The translations under genes were made by a program, and so were the position numbers. Source: a virus. From it: a DNA stretch of 49,288 bases. A model generated the notes under the pieces. It saw only the letters and a list, made by a program, of their open reading frames with translations, ran no database searches and was not told where the DNA came from. The DNA lies in the IMG/VR virus record IMGVR_UViG_3300045282_000095, positions 1 through 49,288 of that record. One strand, 5' to 3'. This document shows positions 1 to 6,544 of this stretch, one piece after another; the first letter of the stretch is position 1; each line of letters starts with the position of its first letter.

Positions 1-127
1 GCCGTGCGATCCGCGCCGAGAACGCCGAGCAACGTGACATCCGCTGGGGCGTGAACGTTCTCCTGGAAAAAATAGCCAAAAATCTTGAGAGCTGGGAGAC
101 GATGGACATTTGGCGATCAGATGCGGC
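1..127. repeat. Terminal direct repeat, copy 1 (circular join)
   Basis: Bases 1-127 are identical to bases 49162-49288. The same reading frame runs through both copies, and the gene is only complete when the ends are joined. The repeat length of 127 is a common maximum assembly k-mer, so this most likely marks a circular or circularly permuted genome rather than a physical terminal repeat. The unit length would be 49,161 bp. Confidence 0.9.
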
Positions 128-203
128 CATGGTCGTCCGCGGTTTCAAGCATCAGACAGGGGTCGCCGAGAATGCCTGCGGCAATGATCCGGTGCAGTCA
201 TGA
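1..203 (+). CDS. 3' part of a phage protein of unknown function (continues from 48876)
   Basis: The frame is open from base 3 to a TGA at 201-203. It continues the gene starting at 48876, giving a joined product of about 162 residues. The part seen here is rich in charged residues (IRAENAEQRDIRW, then EKIAKNLESWE) and probably helical. I do not recognise the family. The TGA overlaps the ATG at 200 in an ATGA, so a following small frame may be translationally coupled. Confidence 0.8.
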   Translation, partial: RAIRAENAEQRDIRWGVNVLLEKIAKNLESWETMDIWRSDAAMVVRGFKHQTGVAENACGNDPVQS

Positions 204-247
204 GCAGCATCCACGTTATCCGCTGCAATCTCCACCCCAAAATATGA
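200..247 (+). CDS. Possible 15-residue ORF in an ATGA chain
   Basis: A tiny frame starts in the ATGA that ends the previous gene, and its own TGA (245-247) overlaps the ATG of the next frame at 244. The double ATGA overlap is the only support. It could be a coupling peptide or chance. Confidence 0.22.
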   Translation: MSSIHVIRCNLHPKI

Positions 248-378
248 GCATGTCTATTTTCGAGAGAATTCCGCGGCGTCTAACCCTTGATTGGCGGGCG
301 CTGCGGGACGGGTGGACGCATTCACAACGCGAATGTGTCCCAGACGGAAAGGAGGCGGCAGCCGTTGCCGCCATGTAG
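244..378 (+). CDS. Small protein of unknown function (44 aa)
   Basis: Starts with ATG in an ATGA overlap with the preceding small frame and ends at TAG. The product begins MSMSIFERIPRRLTLDW, is basic in the first half and ends in an Ala-rich tail. No family is recognised and no Shine-Dalgarno sequence is obvious, so coupling would be the initiation route. It belongs to the run of small early plus-strand genes, but codon evidence is weak at this length. Confidence 0.42.
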   Translation: MSMSIFERIPRRLTLDWRALRDGWTHSQRECVPDGKEAAAVAAM

Positions 379-475
379 CGTCGCACGGCAAGCCCGGCAG
401 GATCGCGGTGGCAGACTTGCGGAGATACGCAGTCACGAGATCAGGCCGGGCCGTGCGATACAACAGGAGGATCGG

Positions 476-760
476 GTGTGGCTTGACCTGAAAATATGGT
501 GGCACACACGCAAGCTGTTGGCGCTGCTGGGGCAACCTCTTGGCTGGCGGATGAATGCCAAGCGCCTGCTCTATATCTTCGCGTCTCGTATAGGAGGCTT
601 TAGCGTGACACCGGCTGAATACGAATTGATGTGCGAGCGGGATGAGAAGGCAATCGATCTGTTCCTTGCCGAGAATGCCAATCGCGGCGCAACGCTTAAC
701 GATTGGCTCTGCGCCACAAAGGAACTTCGGGCAAACTATCGCCGTGCGGTACAGGATTAA
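476..760 (+). CDS. Small protein of unknown function (94 aa, or 51 aa from the inner start)
   Basis: Two starts are supported in the same frame. GTG at 476 has ACAGGAGGAT just upstream. GTG at 605 has TAGGAGGCTTTAGC upstream. The inner product begins VTPAEYELMCERDEKAIDLF and looks like a compact soluble helical protein. The extra N-terminal part is Trp/Leu/Arg-rich and less convincing. The GGAGGCTTTAGCG ribosome-binding segment recurs before the frame at 1181. Function is unknown; the gene sits in the early plus-strand block. Confidence 0.5.
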   Translation: MWLDLKIWWHTRKLLALLGQPLGWRMNAKRLLYIFASRIGGFSVTPAEYELMCERDEKAIDLFLAENANRGATLNDWLCATKELRANYRRAVQD

Positions 761-771
761 AGGAGAGAAAA

Positions 772-933
772 ATGCAGGTTAGATTTTTCCGGGAAGTCGG
801 CCCTGATCGCGCGTGGGAACTAAACTTCATCGGCAGCGTCTGGAATCTACGGGTCGGCCGAGTTCAATTTGCCTTGTGGCGGAACTATGAGCCGGTTTTC
901 AATTTCGGTGGATACCGCAATTGGCCGGAATAA
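772..933 (+). CDS. Small protein of unknown function (53 aa)
   Basis: ATG at 772 follows a clear ribosome-binding site (AAAGGAGAGAAAA). The product begins MQVRFFREVGPDRAWELNF and is rich in aromatic and Arg residues (VWNLRVGRVQFALWRNYEP), with no membrane segment or Cys cluster. The aromatic, beta-like pattern resembles many small phage early proteins, but I cannot assign a family. Confidence 0.62.
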   Translation: MQVRFFREVGPDRAWELNFIGSVWNLRVGRVQFALWRNYEPVFNFGGYRNWPE

Positions 934-944
934 AAGAGCGTCGG

Positions 945-1016
945 ATGTCGCTGCCGGAATACATCACGCTGTGGTCACTGATGCTCTTGCTGGCGTTGGT
1001 GCCATGGGCGCTGTAG
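945..1016 (+). CDS. Possible 23-residue membrane peptide
   Basis: ATG at 945 to TAG at 1014. The product is almost entirely a hydrophobic helix (ITLWSLMLLLALVPWAL), as seen for many very small phage membrane proteins. The upstream ribosome-binding match is weak. Support is the hydrophobicity and the position between two other small plus-strand genes. Confidence 0.35.
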   Translation: MSLPEYITLWSLMLLLALVPWAL

Positions 1017-1073
1017 AAAATATAAGGGAGGGTCGATTGGCGCAGAAACCGCAAATCTAAACGAGGTGATTTA

Positions 1074-1163
1074 ATGGACTGGTACGGACGGGACTACTTC
1101 ATCGATGCGTTGCGGGCATATGCAGACGGTCGCCGGCCCGCGTTATGGTTCTGGGCTGTGTAG
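1074..1163 (+). CDS. Small protein of unknown function (29 aa)
   Basis: ATG at 1074 follows ACGAGGTGATTTA, an acceptable Shine-Dalgarno. The product begins MDWYGRDYFIDALRAYADG and ends WFWAV. It is too short for a family call. It fits the closely packed series of small early genes. Confidence 0.42.
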   Translation: MDWYGRDYFIDALRAYADGRRPALWFWAV

Positions 1164-1180
1164 CAAAGGAGGCTTTAGCG

Positions 1181-1288
1181 GTGAACGGCGGCGTGGAAGG
1201 ACACGTCTACCACGAGGTGCCTAATCTGGCTGCGTCACCGAGCGGCGGGTCATGCCGACTCGGGCGCGGTACTCGGGAGCCCGCATGA
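1181..1288 (+). CDS. Possible small protein (35 aa), GTG start
   Basis: GTG at 1181 is preceded by AAAGGAGGCTTTAGCG, the same ribosome-binding segment seen before 605. The frame ends at TGA 1286-1288 inside an 11-bp inverted repeat. A 19-codon frame (1285-1344) begins at the ATGA overlap. The product (VNGGVEGHVYHEVPNLAAS then a Gly/Arg-rich tail) is not recognised. Confidence 0.3.
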   Translation: MNGGVEGHVYHEVPNLAASPSGGSCRLGRGTREPA

Positions 1289-1293
1289 CCCGC
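1245..1293 (+). repeat. Inverted repeat / stem-loop candidate
   Basis: GCGGGTCATGC at 1245-1255 is perfectly complementary to GCATGACCCGC at 1283-1293, with a 27-nt loop that contains ACTCGGG twice. No T-run follows, so it is not a classical intrinsic terminator. It lies in the only loosely coding stretch (1289-1370) of the early operon and could be an RNA-processing or pausing hairpin. Confidence 0.45.
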
Positions 1294-1370
1294 GGGCAGT
1301 CAATGCCAGAAAGTCGGACTCGAAACCGGCACGTTCACCGCTAAGGTCTTACACACAACAGGAGGATTGA

Positions 1371-1580
1371 GTGAACCAAGAGGCGGCCGAAGCAATCCGA
1401 ATAGCTGACAAGCACCTCGCTGCGGCCTCGATTGATCGCCGGAAAGATCTTGCTCTGGATATTCATGCAGCGATCATCAAACACGCCAACATCATAGCGC
1501 TGCATGTTATCCGAGCCGCATGTGACCCCGCCGCAAAGACCAAACCCCAACCGGAGACGGAAAATGATGTCGATCGCTGA
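1371..1580 (+). CDS. Small helical protein of unknown function (69 aa)
   Basis: GTG at 1371 follows ACAGGAGGATTGA, a strong ribosome-binding site. The product begins VNQEAAEAIRIADKHLAAAS and is Ala/Ile/His-rich and predicted helical. The last five codons overlap the start of the next gene (1564) in another frame. No known family is recognised; it probably acts in the cytoplasm early in infection. Confidence 0.58.
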   Translation: MNQEAAEAIRIADKHLAAASIDRRKDLALDIHAAIIKHANIIALHVIRAACDPAAKTKPQPETENDVDR

Positions 1581-2019
1581 CCAGTTTGGCAAAAAGAACG
1601 GGCGCAAGGCCGAGCCCGAGGTGACAATGCCGCGCGTGGTGGAAACAAAGCCGCCAAATTCGAGCTACGCCGAGGCTCTCGACCATGTGAATCAAATGGT
1701 CGGGACCATCGATTTCCTGCGGGAAGAAAATCGCCAACTGCGGCAGGACGGCGCGCTGGCGCTCATGAGGATAAAAGACCTGGAGCAGGCGGCAATCGCG
1801 TGCGACCGTAATCTCGAAATGTACCGGCGCTATTCGATCGAGGTCCGCACGCACCTCGAACACATCCAGGATGTTTGCCACCGCGCCCACGAGGCGGCCA
1901 TCGAGGCCGGTGAAAGCGCACCACCGATGCCGGATGCGGCGCTGAAAGTCGTTGTCGATGCCGTCGAGCAGGAGCTCGGCACGGCGATCAAGGCAGCATC
2001 GTCAGAGAATTCCGCGTGA
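1564..2019 (+). CDS. Coiled-coil protein of unknown function (151 aa)
   Basis: The ATG at 1564 (or the adjacent ATG at 1567) follows CCGGAGACGGAAA. The first 25 residues are basic and polar. Residues about 40-120 are heptad-like and helical (QMVGTIDFLREENRQLRQ), suggesting a coiled coil, followed by an acidic, Ala-rich C-terminus. No catalytic motif is visible. The gene lies two positions upstream of Gp157 and the SSB-like protein, so a DNA-metabolism accessory role is possible but only inferred. Confidence 0.68.
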   Translation: MMSIADQFGKKNGRKAEPEVTMPRVVETKPPNSSYAEALDHVNQMVGTIDFLREENRQLRQDGALALMRIKDLEQAAIACDRNLEMYRRYSIEVRTHLEHIQDVCHRAHEAAIEAGESAPPMPDAALKVVVDAVEQELGTAIKAASSENSA

Positions 2020-2021
2020 GT

Positions 2022-2132
2022 ATGAATAGCACGATATCATTCCTACTCGGCTGCTCTATTGGGGGTGTTATTGTCTTGTTGATCTACGCTTGGGGGCGCT
2101 GGATATATGGCAAATGGTGGCGGCAGGTATGA
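2022..2132 (+). CDS. Single-pass membrane peptide (36 aa)
   Basis: ATG at 2022, just after the previous TGA. One hydrophobic segment (FLLGCSIGGVIVLLIYAW) is followed by a basic and aromatic tail (GRWIYGKWWRQV), the pattern of an N-out/C-in single-pass membrane peptide. Its TGA (2130-2132) overlaps the ATG of the Gp157 gene at 2129, so the two are probably coupled. Function is unknown. Confidence 0.5.
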   Translation: MNSTISFLLGCSIGGVIVLLIYAWGRWIYGKWWRQV

Positions 2133-2650
2133 CCACGTCAAATAATCTTGACCCCAGATATGTGCAGCAGGAAATCACCGCGCTGCTCGTCGCCTATCCC
2201 GAGCTGGAATCAGACGAGGTGCTGCGCGCTGATAGCATCGAGGGGCAGACCACGGCATTCGAGTTCCTGTCGCGGATCGTCCGGCTGATTTTCAACGTAC
2301 GGATCACCACAATCGGAACTGCCGCCTTAATCAAGGAGCTACAAGAGCGCAAGGCTCGATTTGAGCAACACGAGGAACGCCTGAAATCGCTGATCATAAA
2401 AGTGATGAACACGGCCGAGCTCGGCCGCAAGGGAAATCCGGTGCGGCTGCCCGAGGCAACGCTATCAATCCGTGATGGCGTGGGCCACGTCATCATCGTC
2501 AACGAGCACGAAATTCCGGCAGAATTCATGCGATACCCCGAACCAGAGCCGGACAAAGTTGCCATCAGGGCGGCCTTGGCAAATGGCGGGCATGTGCTGG
2601 GTACGGTGCTGAGCAATCCTGAACCCGTGTTAAATTTGCGTGTAAAATGA
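2129..2650 (+). CDS. Gp157-like protein (siphovirus Gp157 family)
   Basis: The 173-residue product has the Gp157 layout. An N-terminal helical part carries DSIEGQTTAFEFLSRIVRL, a central coiled coil follows (ELQERKARFEQHEERLKSLI), and a short beta domain holds LPEATLSIRDG. The C-terminal signature is IPAEFMRYPEPEPDKVAIRA followed by LANGGHVLG. Family members are phage early proteins often found beside SSB and recombination genes; the Streptococcus phage founder was linked to phage resistance. ATG at 2129 is preferred because of the ATGA overlap with the upstream membrane peptide. Its own stop overlaps the next start at 2647. Confidence 0.85.
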   Translation: MTTSNNLDPRYVQQEITALLVAYPELESDEVLRADSIEGQTTAFEFLSRIVRLIFNVRITTIGTAALIKELQERKARFEQHEERLKSLIIKVMNTAELGRKGNPVRLPEATLSIRDGVGHVIIVNEHEIPAEFMRYPEPEPDKVAIRAALANGGHVLGTVLSNPEPVLNLRVK

Positions 2651-2850
2651 AATCAGGACAAAACCTCATCAAGTCAGAGCCAGATTACAATGCTGAGATG
2701 AAGTTGCCGCATGGACAGACATGCGACGACTGTGCACATTCCCGGCGATGTTTCGGTTTTGGCTTTTCCGAAAGCGGCAGGACATCCTGTGATTTTTGGC
2801 CGAACCTGTTTCGCCAAAAGTCTGATCACCAAAAAGGACTGACAACATGA
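2647..2850 (+). CDS. Small Cys-rich (zinc-binding-like) phage protein
   Basis: ATG at 2647 overlaps the Gp157 stop (ATGA), and its own TGA overlaps the SSB-like start at 2847. Residues 25-52 hold four cysteines in the order TCDDCAHSRRC and then SCDFWPNLFR. This spacing is typical of small phage proteins that end in CxFxPSRFR-like motifs and probably bind zinc. Tight coupling between Gp157 and an SSB-like protein suggests a shared role in DNA metabolism, which is inference. Confidence 0.74.
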   Translation: MKSGQNLIKSEPDYNAEMKLPHGQTCDDCAHSRRCFGFGFSESGRTSCDFWPNLFRQKSDHQKGLTT

Positions 2851-3239
2851 AAATCTCGAATGCTTTTCCGAGCAAATATCTCAAGGCTGCTGATCTGCAG
2901 GACAAGCCGGTCACCCTCGTTATGGCCCGCGTGGACCTAGAAAGCATCGCTGACGGCGAGGACAAAAAACCTGTTTTGTTTTTCACGAAAGCCAAGAAGG
3001 GTCTTGTATTGAACAAGACGAACAGCAAAGTCATCGCGGCCGCCTACGGTGACGACACCGATATGTGGGATGGCAAGACATTGGTGCTGTTCCCCGCCAT
3101 GGTTGACTTCCGCGGCGACACCGTCGAGGCGATCCGGGTGCGGGTGCCAAAGCCGGCGGCTGCTCCGAAGCCGGCGCCTGAGCCGATCAGCGAGGTCAAT
3201 CCGCCGCCGCATGACATGGACGACGACATCCCATTCTGA
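2847..3239 (+). CDS. Putative single-stranded-DNA-binding-like protein
   Basis: 130 residues. The N-terminal 100 residues alternate as a beta-rich fold (LVMARVDLESI, then KTLVLFPAMVDFRGDTVEAI). A Pro/Ala linker follows, and the protein ends DMDDDIPF, the acidic hydrophobic tip by which bacterial SSBs recruit partner proteins. I cannot prove an OB fold from sequence alone. The tip, the linker and the operon partners (Gp157, Cys-rich protein) make an SSB-like role the best guess. ATG at 2847 is set by the ATGA overlap with the upstream gene and AAAAAGGACTG upstream. Confidence 0.68.
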   Translation: MKISNAFPSKYLKAADLQDKPVTLVMARVDLESIADGEDKKPVLFFTKAKKGLVLNKTNSKVIAAAYGDDTDMWDGKTLVLFPAMVDFRGDTVEAIRVRVPKPAAAPKPAPEPISEVNPPPHDMDDDIPF

Positions 3240-3250
3240 GGGACCAAAAA

Positions 3251-3343
3251 ATGTGGATAATGGACGTTCTGCCGTTCGCGATTGTATGTTTAGCCTGCGC
3301 ATCCGTTGGGGCGGTAGTCGCCTTGGCGGTGTGTCTCCACTAA
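3251..3343 (+). CDS. Possible membrane peptide (30 aa)
   Basis: ATG at 3251, ending TAA at 3341-3343. The product is mostly one hydrophobic stretch (DVLPFAIVCLACASVGAVVA). It lies in the 116-nt gap between the SSB-like gene and the last gene of the operon. No strong Shine-Dalgarno is present. Confidence 0.4.
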   Translation: MWIMDVLPFAIVCLACASVGAVVALAVCLH

Positions 3344-3355
3344 GAGGAGCGTCGA

Positions 3356-3565
3356 ATGGCATTCAAACGTCAACTAGGGGCAACCGGCGACTTCCCCCGT
3401 GGCAAGCTCAACGCCGACGATGAAGGTGGGTTGATGTTGGCAATCACGGTCAGGGACCAAACCCTCCATATTGAGTTTGGCAAACCAGTTGCCTGGCTGG
3501 CAATGAGTTGTGACGAAGCAATTAGATTTGCAGAACTCATTATACAACGCACTCAATCCATGTGA
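3356..3565 (+). CDS. Protein of unknown function (69 aa), last gene of the early operon
   Basis: ATG at 3356 has AGAGGAGCGTCGA upstream. The product begins MAFKRQLGATGDFPRGKLNA and looks like a small alpha/beta protein (MLAITVRDQTLHIEFGKPVA, then a C-terminal helix). It has no membrane segment or Cys. It is the last plus-strand gene before the convergent late operon, with only 8 nt between the two stops and no visible hairpin terminator. Confidence 0.65.
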   Translation: MAFKRQLGATGDFPRGKLNADDEGGLMLAITVRDQTLHIEFGKPVAWLAMSCDEAIRFAELIIQRTQSM

Positions 3566-3573
3566 GAGCCCCA

Positions 3574-3798
3574 TCATCCCCGCAGGCTCGGCATGTGCAT
3601 GCCGCTGCCCCCGCCGGCCACCATGGTAATCAACGCAATCAGCGCCAATAGCAGAATGATGACCCAGACGCCCTGCTTGACCTTGTCAGGAATGGGAGAA
3701 ACAAACGACTCGATCACCCAGATTGCCAGATAGACGATTCCGCAGAGGATGATGAGGCCGATCAGGAACCACAGCACGGAAATGGCGATTGAAAGCAT
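3574..3798 (-). CDS. Two-helix membrane protein (74 aa)
   Basis: ATG at 3798 with an excellent ribosome-binding site (AAAGGAGGCTCGCC). Residues 2-28 and 44-62 form two membrane helices separated by a polar loop (SFVSPIPDKVKQG). This size and topology resemble small holin- or antiholin-like proteins. However, a better holin candidate sits next to the endolysin at 7905-8231, so I call this only an accessory membrane protein. It is the last gene of the late operon. Confidence 0.65.
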   Translation of the reverse strand: MLSIAISVLWFLIGLIILCGIVYLAIWVIESFVSPIPDKVKQGVWVIILLLALIALITMVAGGGSGMHMPSLRG

Positions 3799-3810
3799 GG
3801 CGAGCCTCCT

Positions 3811-3930
3811 TTAGGCAGGCACAAGCCAGATCAGCAAACATCCGACGATAATGAAGATGGCGACTACGAGCAGACGCGGCAACGCACTGTCTTGCGGGCG
3901 CCACGATGGGACAGGAGGATCTTCTTTCAT
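3811..3930 (-). CDS. Single-pass membrane peptide (39 aa)
   Basis: ATG at 3930 overlaps the stop of the upstream gene in an ATGA. A polar N-terminus (MKEDPPVPSWRPQDSALPR) precedes one C-terminal hydrophobic helix (LLVVAIFIIVGCLLIWLVPA). The Pro-rich head with a tail-anchor-like helix is typical of small phage membrane proteins. Function is unknown. Confidence 0.55.
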   Translation of the reverse strand: MKEDPPVPSWRPQDSALPRLLVVAIFIIVGCLLIWLVPA

Positions 3931-4223
3931 GCTCTGGCAAGCCTGCGTGCGTGGTAGAGCGCGCCCCCGAAGGTTCCGGCGCGAGCAATAGACTCCCACT
4001 CACGAGGCAAGAAACTTCGGACGACGAACGGCCCCACGCCGTGGCGCCATGTGACAGGGTTGACCACCACGTTCCGATATCCCAAGCTCGTCAAATACTG
4101 GCAAAACAGGCAACGCCTCGAATCCTCATAGCGGTAGGTTCCATCCGCCGGCTGTTTTTCCAGCCAGCTAATGAGGCTCGACAGAACGAATGGGTATTCG
4201 CCTTGCTTCGGATCATACAACAC
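3927..4223 (-). CDS. Protein of unknown function (98 aa)
   Basis: The product begins MLYDPKQGEYPFVLSSLISW and includes CLFCQYLTSLGYRNVVVNPV. It is aromatic and basic, likely a compact soluble fold, with a CxxC pair that could be structural. ATG at 4223 follows GAGGAGATAAAGCAG, a fair ribosome-binding site. The stop overlaps the next gene. No family is recognised. Confidence 0.65.
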   Translation of the reverse strand: MLYDPKQGEYPFVLSSLISWLEKQPADGTYRYEDSRRCLFCQYLTSLGYRNVVVNPVTWRHGVGPFVVRSFLPREWESIARAGTFGGALYHARRLARA

Positions 4224-4238
4224 TGCTTTATCTCCTCA

Positions 4239-4520
4239 TTAGACTCCGGCCGGGATTGGAGTGAAGATGCAAGTCGGGCTTCGTTGCGAGCCTAAGATGC
4301 AAACGTGGCATCTCCCATCACCACTGTAGCGATGTTTGTTCTCCGGAAAGTCTAAATAGATGCTTGCCGATGTGCGGTAGCGGTAGACGGTATTGAGCCG
4401 CGTGATCTGCTCACACGGCACTTCCCGGCAATCGCGGCCGGAGCAGCAATCGCTCGGATATTGCCAGCCGCTAGGCGCCTCATGTACGAGGATGATCGCT
4501 GCTATCAGGAGATACTTCAT
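4239..4520 (-). CDS. Secreted Cys-rich protein (93 aa)
   Basis: A short hydrophobic N-terminus (MKYLLIAAIILVHEAPSG) reads as a signal peptide. It is followed by WQYPSDCCSGRDCREVPCEQ and later HVCILGSQRSPTCIF. Paired cysteines point to an exported, disulphide-bonded protein. Small secreted proteins beginning with a CCS-x-DC motif occur in rhizobial genomes and prophages. ATG at 4520 is chosen over a TTG one codon upstream because it forms an ATGA overlap with the preceding gene. Probably a periplasmic accessory (moron-type) protein. Confidence 0.65.
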   Translation of the reverse strand: MKYLLIAAIILVHEAPSGWQYPSDCCSGRDCREVPCEQITRLNTVYRYRTSASIYLDFPENKHRYSGDGRCHVCILGSQRSPTCIFTPIPAGV

Positions 4521-5311
4521 CAATATTTGAGTCCCACGAAGATTGCGACGACCGCAGCGACAGCCGCCACTATGGCGATGATGGTGGTTGTGTTGTCCTT
4601 GGCCTGCGCCGTGCGGCCGCCGGAAAAGTTTTGCGCCTCACGTAGCGCCTTCATTTCGGTCATGATGGAGCTTATGCCTGTACTGAAAGATGGATCGAGC
4701 ACCGCGCCGCGACTTTCAAGCGCGGTTAGCCTGTCCTTGAGGTCGGTGATCTTGTCGTCTGCGTTCTTGGTCTTGGTGTCGATCATCTCCGACATCGCGT
4801 CGATTTGCTTCGTGAACCCGGCTTCAATCTTGCCGGTCGCTTCCTTCGCGGCTGCGAACGCGGCGTCGACGGCGAGCTTGGTGTCGCCCGCGCGCTGGTC
4901 GGTGCGGGTGTCGCGCTCGGCAAACTGGCTGCCGACGCCGACGAACCGTTCTGTGGTAACGGAGGCGAGCTCATTTATCTTGCTCACAAGCAAATCGTGG
5001 AGATGGGTGATCTGATCCTTGATTTCGTTGCCGCGTTGGGCCAGGTCCTTGTGAACACCAGTGACATCGCTTTCCATGCACTTGAGGCGAGTTTCCAGCA
5101 ACTCGCGCAGACCCAAAATTGAGCGGTCGAGCAGCGTAGGAACGCGCACTAGGTCATCATGAAACGAGTCCGTAGCCTTGTCGATGCCGTCGAGGCGGGC
5201 ACCAATTCTTTGTTCAAGATTAGTGACCGCACGATCGATCTGCTCGGTCGTGATGATCGACGGATCGGGGTTGGGCAGGATTTCCTGCGGGCGCCGCATT
5301 CCTTCGGCCAT
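4520..5311 (-). CDS. Membrane-anchored coiled-coil protein (263 aa)
   Basis: The whole protein is a long amphipathic helix series (for example IDRAVTNLEQRIGARLDGID, then repeated KITDLKDRLTALESR-type heptads). It ends in a C-terminal membrane helix (TTTIIAIVAAVAAVVAIFVG) and GLKY. The layout suggests a rod held in the membrane by its C-terminus. No SD precedes ATG 5311; the upstream stop is about 10 nt away, so re-initiation is likely. Its place after the lysis genes suggests an envelope or superinfection role, which is inference. Confidence 0.74.
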   Translation of the reverse strand: MAEGMRRPQEILPNPDPSIITTEQIDRAVTNLEQRIGARLDGIDKATDSFHDDLVRVPTLLDRSILGLRELLETRLKCMESDVTGVHKDLAQRGNEIKDQITHLHDLLVSKINELASVTTERFVGVGSQFAERDTRTDQRAGDTKLAVDAAFAAAKEATGKIEAGFTKQIDAMSEMIDTKTKNADDKITDLKDRLTALESRGAVLDPSFSTGISSIMTEMKALREAQNFSGGRTAQAKDNTTTIIAIVAAVAAVVAIFVGLKY

Positions 5312-5320
5312 GGGGGGGGC

Positions 5321-5653
5321 TCACGGGCAGGGATGCAGTCGGTTGTCGTAGCCGGTGAAATACCCAGACCTCGGGTCATACGACCGGAACCGTTGCATGC
5401 AGTACATCTGCGCGTCGCTGTACTGTGGCGGCTGGTAGTACGGCTGCGGCGGCGGATAGTATGCCGGCGCCGGCGGCTGGTAGTATGGCCGCGGGGCAAA
5501 CATGCTGCCGATGGCACCCCCGATCATGCCGCCGATGATTGCGGCACCTTGATCACCGCCGCCGCGCCAGCGTCCCTGATTGTAGAATGGCGCTTGCGCG
5601 GCTGCGGCAGTCGAGACAAGGATGGTCGCGGCGATCAAGACGATGCGGATCAT
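5321..5653 (-). CDS. BA14K-like secreted protein with Gly-zipper and Pro/Tyr linker
   Basis: 110 residues with a signal peptide (MIRIVLIAATILVSTAAAAQ), a Gly-rich zipper segment (AAIIGGMIGGAIGSMFAPRP) and a Tyr/Pro-rich linker. The C-terminus ends with CMQRFRSYDPRSGYFTGYDN and then LHPCP. The C-terminal signature matches the BA14K family, first described in Brucella as a lectin-like envelope protein and common in Rhizobiales. The start has a strong ribosome-binding site (TAGGAGGCAACC). It was probably acquired from the host and may alter the cell envelope. Confidence 0.76.
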   Translation of the reverse strand: MIRIVLIAATILVSTAAAAQAPFYNQGRWRGGGDQGAAIIGGMIGGAIGSMFAPRPYYQPPAPAYYPPPQPYYQPPQYSDAQMYCMQRFRSYDPRSGYFTGYDNRLHPCP

Positions 5654-5734
5654 GGTTGCCTCCTATGTAAGGTGCGGAGGGTGGCCTGCAGGCACCGCGT
5701 TGCCCACCACCTCTCCCCGTCCGCGGTTTCCTCT

Positions 5735-6076
5735 TTACGCTGCCGGGGTATTGGCCGCGAGCGCCGTGCCAAACTGTGCGGCACGGGAATTGATAGCGTC
5801 AGACAGTGCTGTGATACGTGCGGCAGTTGCTGGATCGGTGCTGGCTGCCTTGAGATCGGCGATCATCTTTGACAGCGTAACAAGCAGCGCCTCACCGGCA
5901 TCCTCTACGTCCGAATTGTTTTTGGCGGCGGCTTCGGCTGCCGTCAATGCATCCTCTACTACACCCATGATCTCAGTCTCCTTCTTGATGACGAGGTCGA
6001 GCTTTTTCGAGATAGCGTCGAGCTTGGCCGTGACCTCATTAGCCGAGTCGACGTGGACGTACAGGTCTATGCGCAT
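5735..6076 (-). CDS. Helical protein of unknown function (113 aa)
   Basis: The product begins MRIDLYVHVDSANEVTAKLD, a short beta strand followed by long Ala-rich helices (LDAISKKLDLVIKKETEIMG). Small proteins starting MxIDxYVHxD are common near phage lysis genes, but no function is known to me. The start lies 6 nt after the stop of the peptidoglycan-binding gene, and no SD is visible. Confidence 0.65.
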   Translation of the reverse strand: MRIDLYVHVDSANEVTAKLDAISKKLDLVIKKETEIMGVVEDALTAAEAAAKNNSDVEDAGEALLVTLSKMIADLKAASTDPATAARITALSDAINSRAAQFGTALAANTPAA

Positions 6077-6082
6077 GTTGAG

Positions 6083-6544
6083 TCAGGCCGATGCCGCCGC
6101 CGCAGCCACGGGCGGCAACGAGAGAGCCGATGGCTGGGACTTGCCCAGCGCCAAGTCGATCGCAGCCTGGGTTAGTCGGCCGGCCCACCCATCAGGCGTC
6201 AGGCCAAGCTGGGTCTGATAGGCTGTGACGGCCGCGCGCGTCGCTGGTCCATAGAGGCCGTCGACCACAAGATTTGGACTCGGCGTGAGGAGCAAATTCA
6301 AACTCCCCTGCAACCACTTCGTGGTGCTTGGATCAAAGGCCGCCATAACTGCCGCCACCGCATGCAACTCGGGCTTTGCATTCGGGAACAACTGCGAGCC
6401 GAGCTGCTCGAGCAGCGGCGCGAATGGCCCAGTGAGCTTCGCTATCTTCGTCATTAGGTCATCGTTGCTGAGCGCTTCGTCTATGGCTGTTTTGAGCAGC
6501 GGGCCGTATTGAATGGCGTACTGCGCCACGAGTAACCAATCCAT
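6083..6544 (-). CDS. Peptidoglycan-binding domain protein (153 aa)
   Basis: ATG at 6544 follows CCGAGGAGACAAACAC. Residues 1-75 are helical (MDWLLVAQYAIQYGPLLKTA). Residues about 78-135 form a PG_binding_1-type domain (LVVDGLYGPATRAAVTAYQT, then GLTPDGWAGRLTQAAID), ending in an Ala/Pro-rich tail. No catalytic domain is present, so it is more likely an auxiliary wall-binding protein than a second endolysin. A fragment of the same C-terminal motif recurs at 7069-7173. Confidence 0.76.
   Translation of the reverse strand: MDWLLVAQYAIQYGPLLKTAIDEALSNDDLMTKIAKLTGPFAPLLEQLGSQLFPNAKPELHAVAAVMAAFDPSTTKWLQGSLNLLLTPSPNLVVDGLYGPATRAAVTAYQTQLGLTPDGWAGRLTQAAIDLALGKSQPSALSLPPVAAAAASA

Noticed and set aside
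3541-3565. CAACGCACT near the end of the early operon as a further copy of the 10-mer
   Set aside because: It differs at the last base and lies within plus-strand coding sequence, with no gene start at the required distance on the minus strand.
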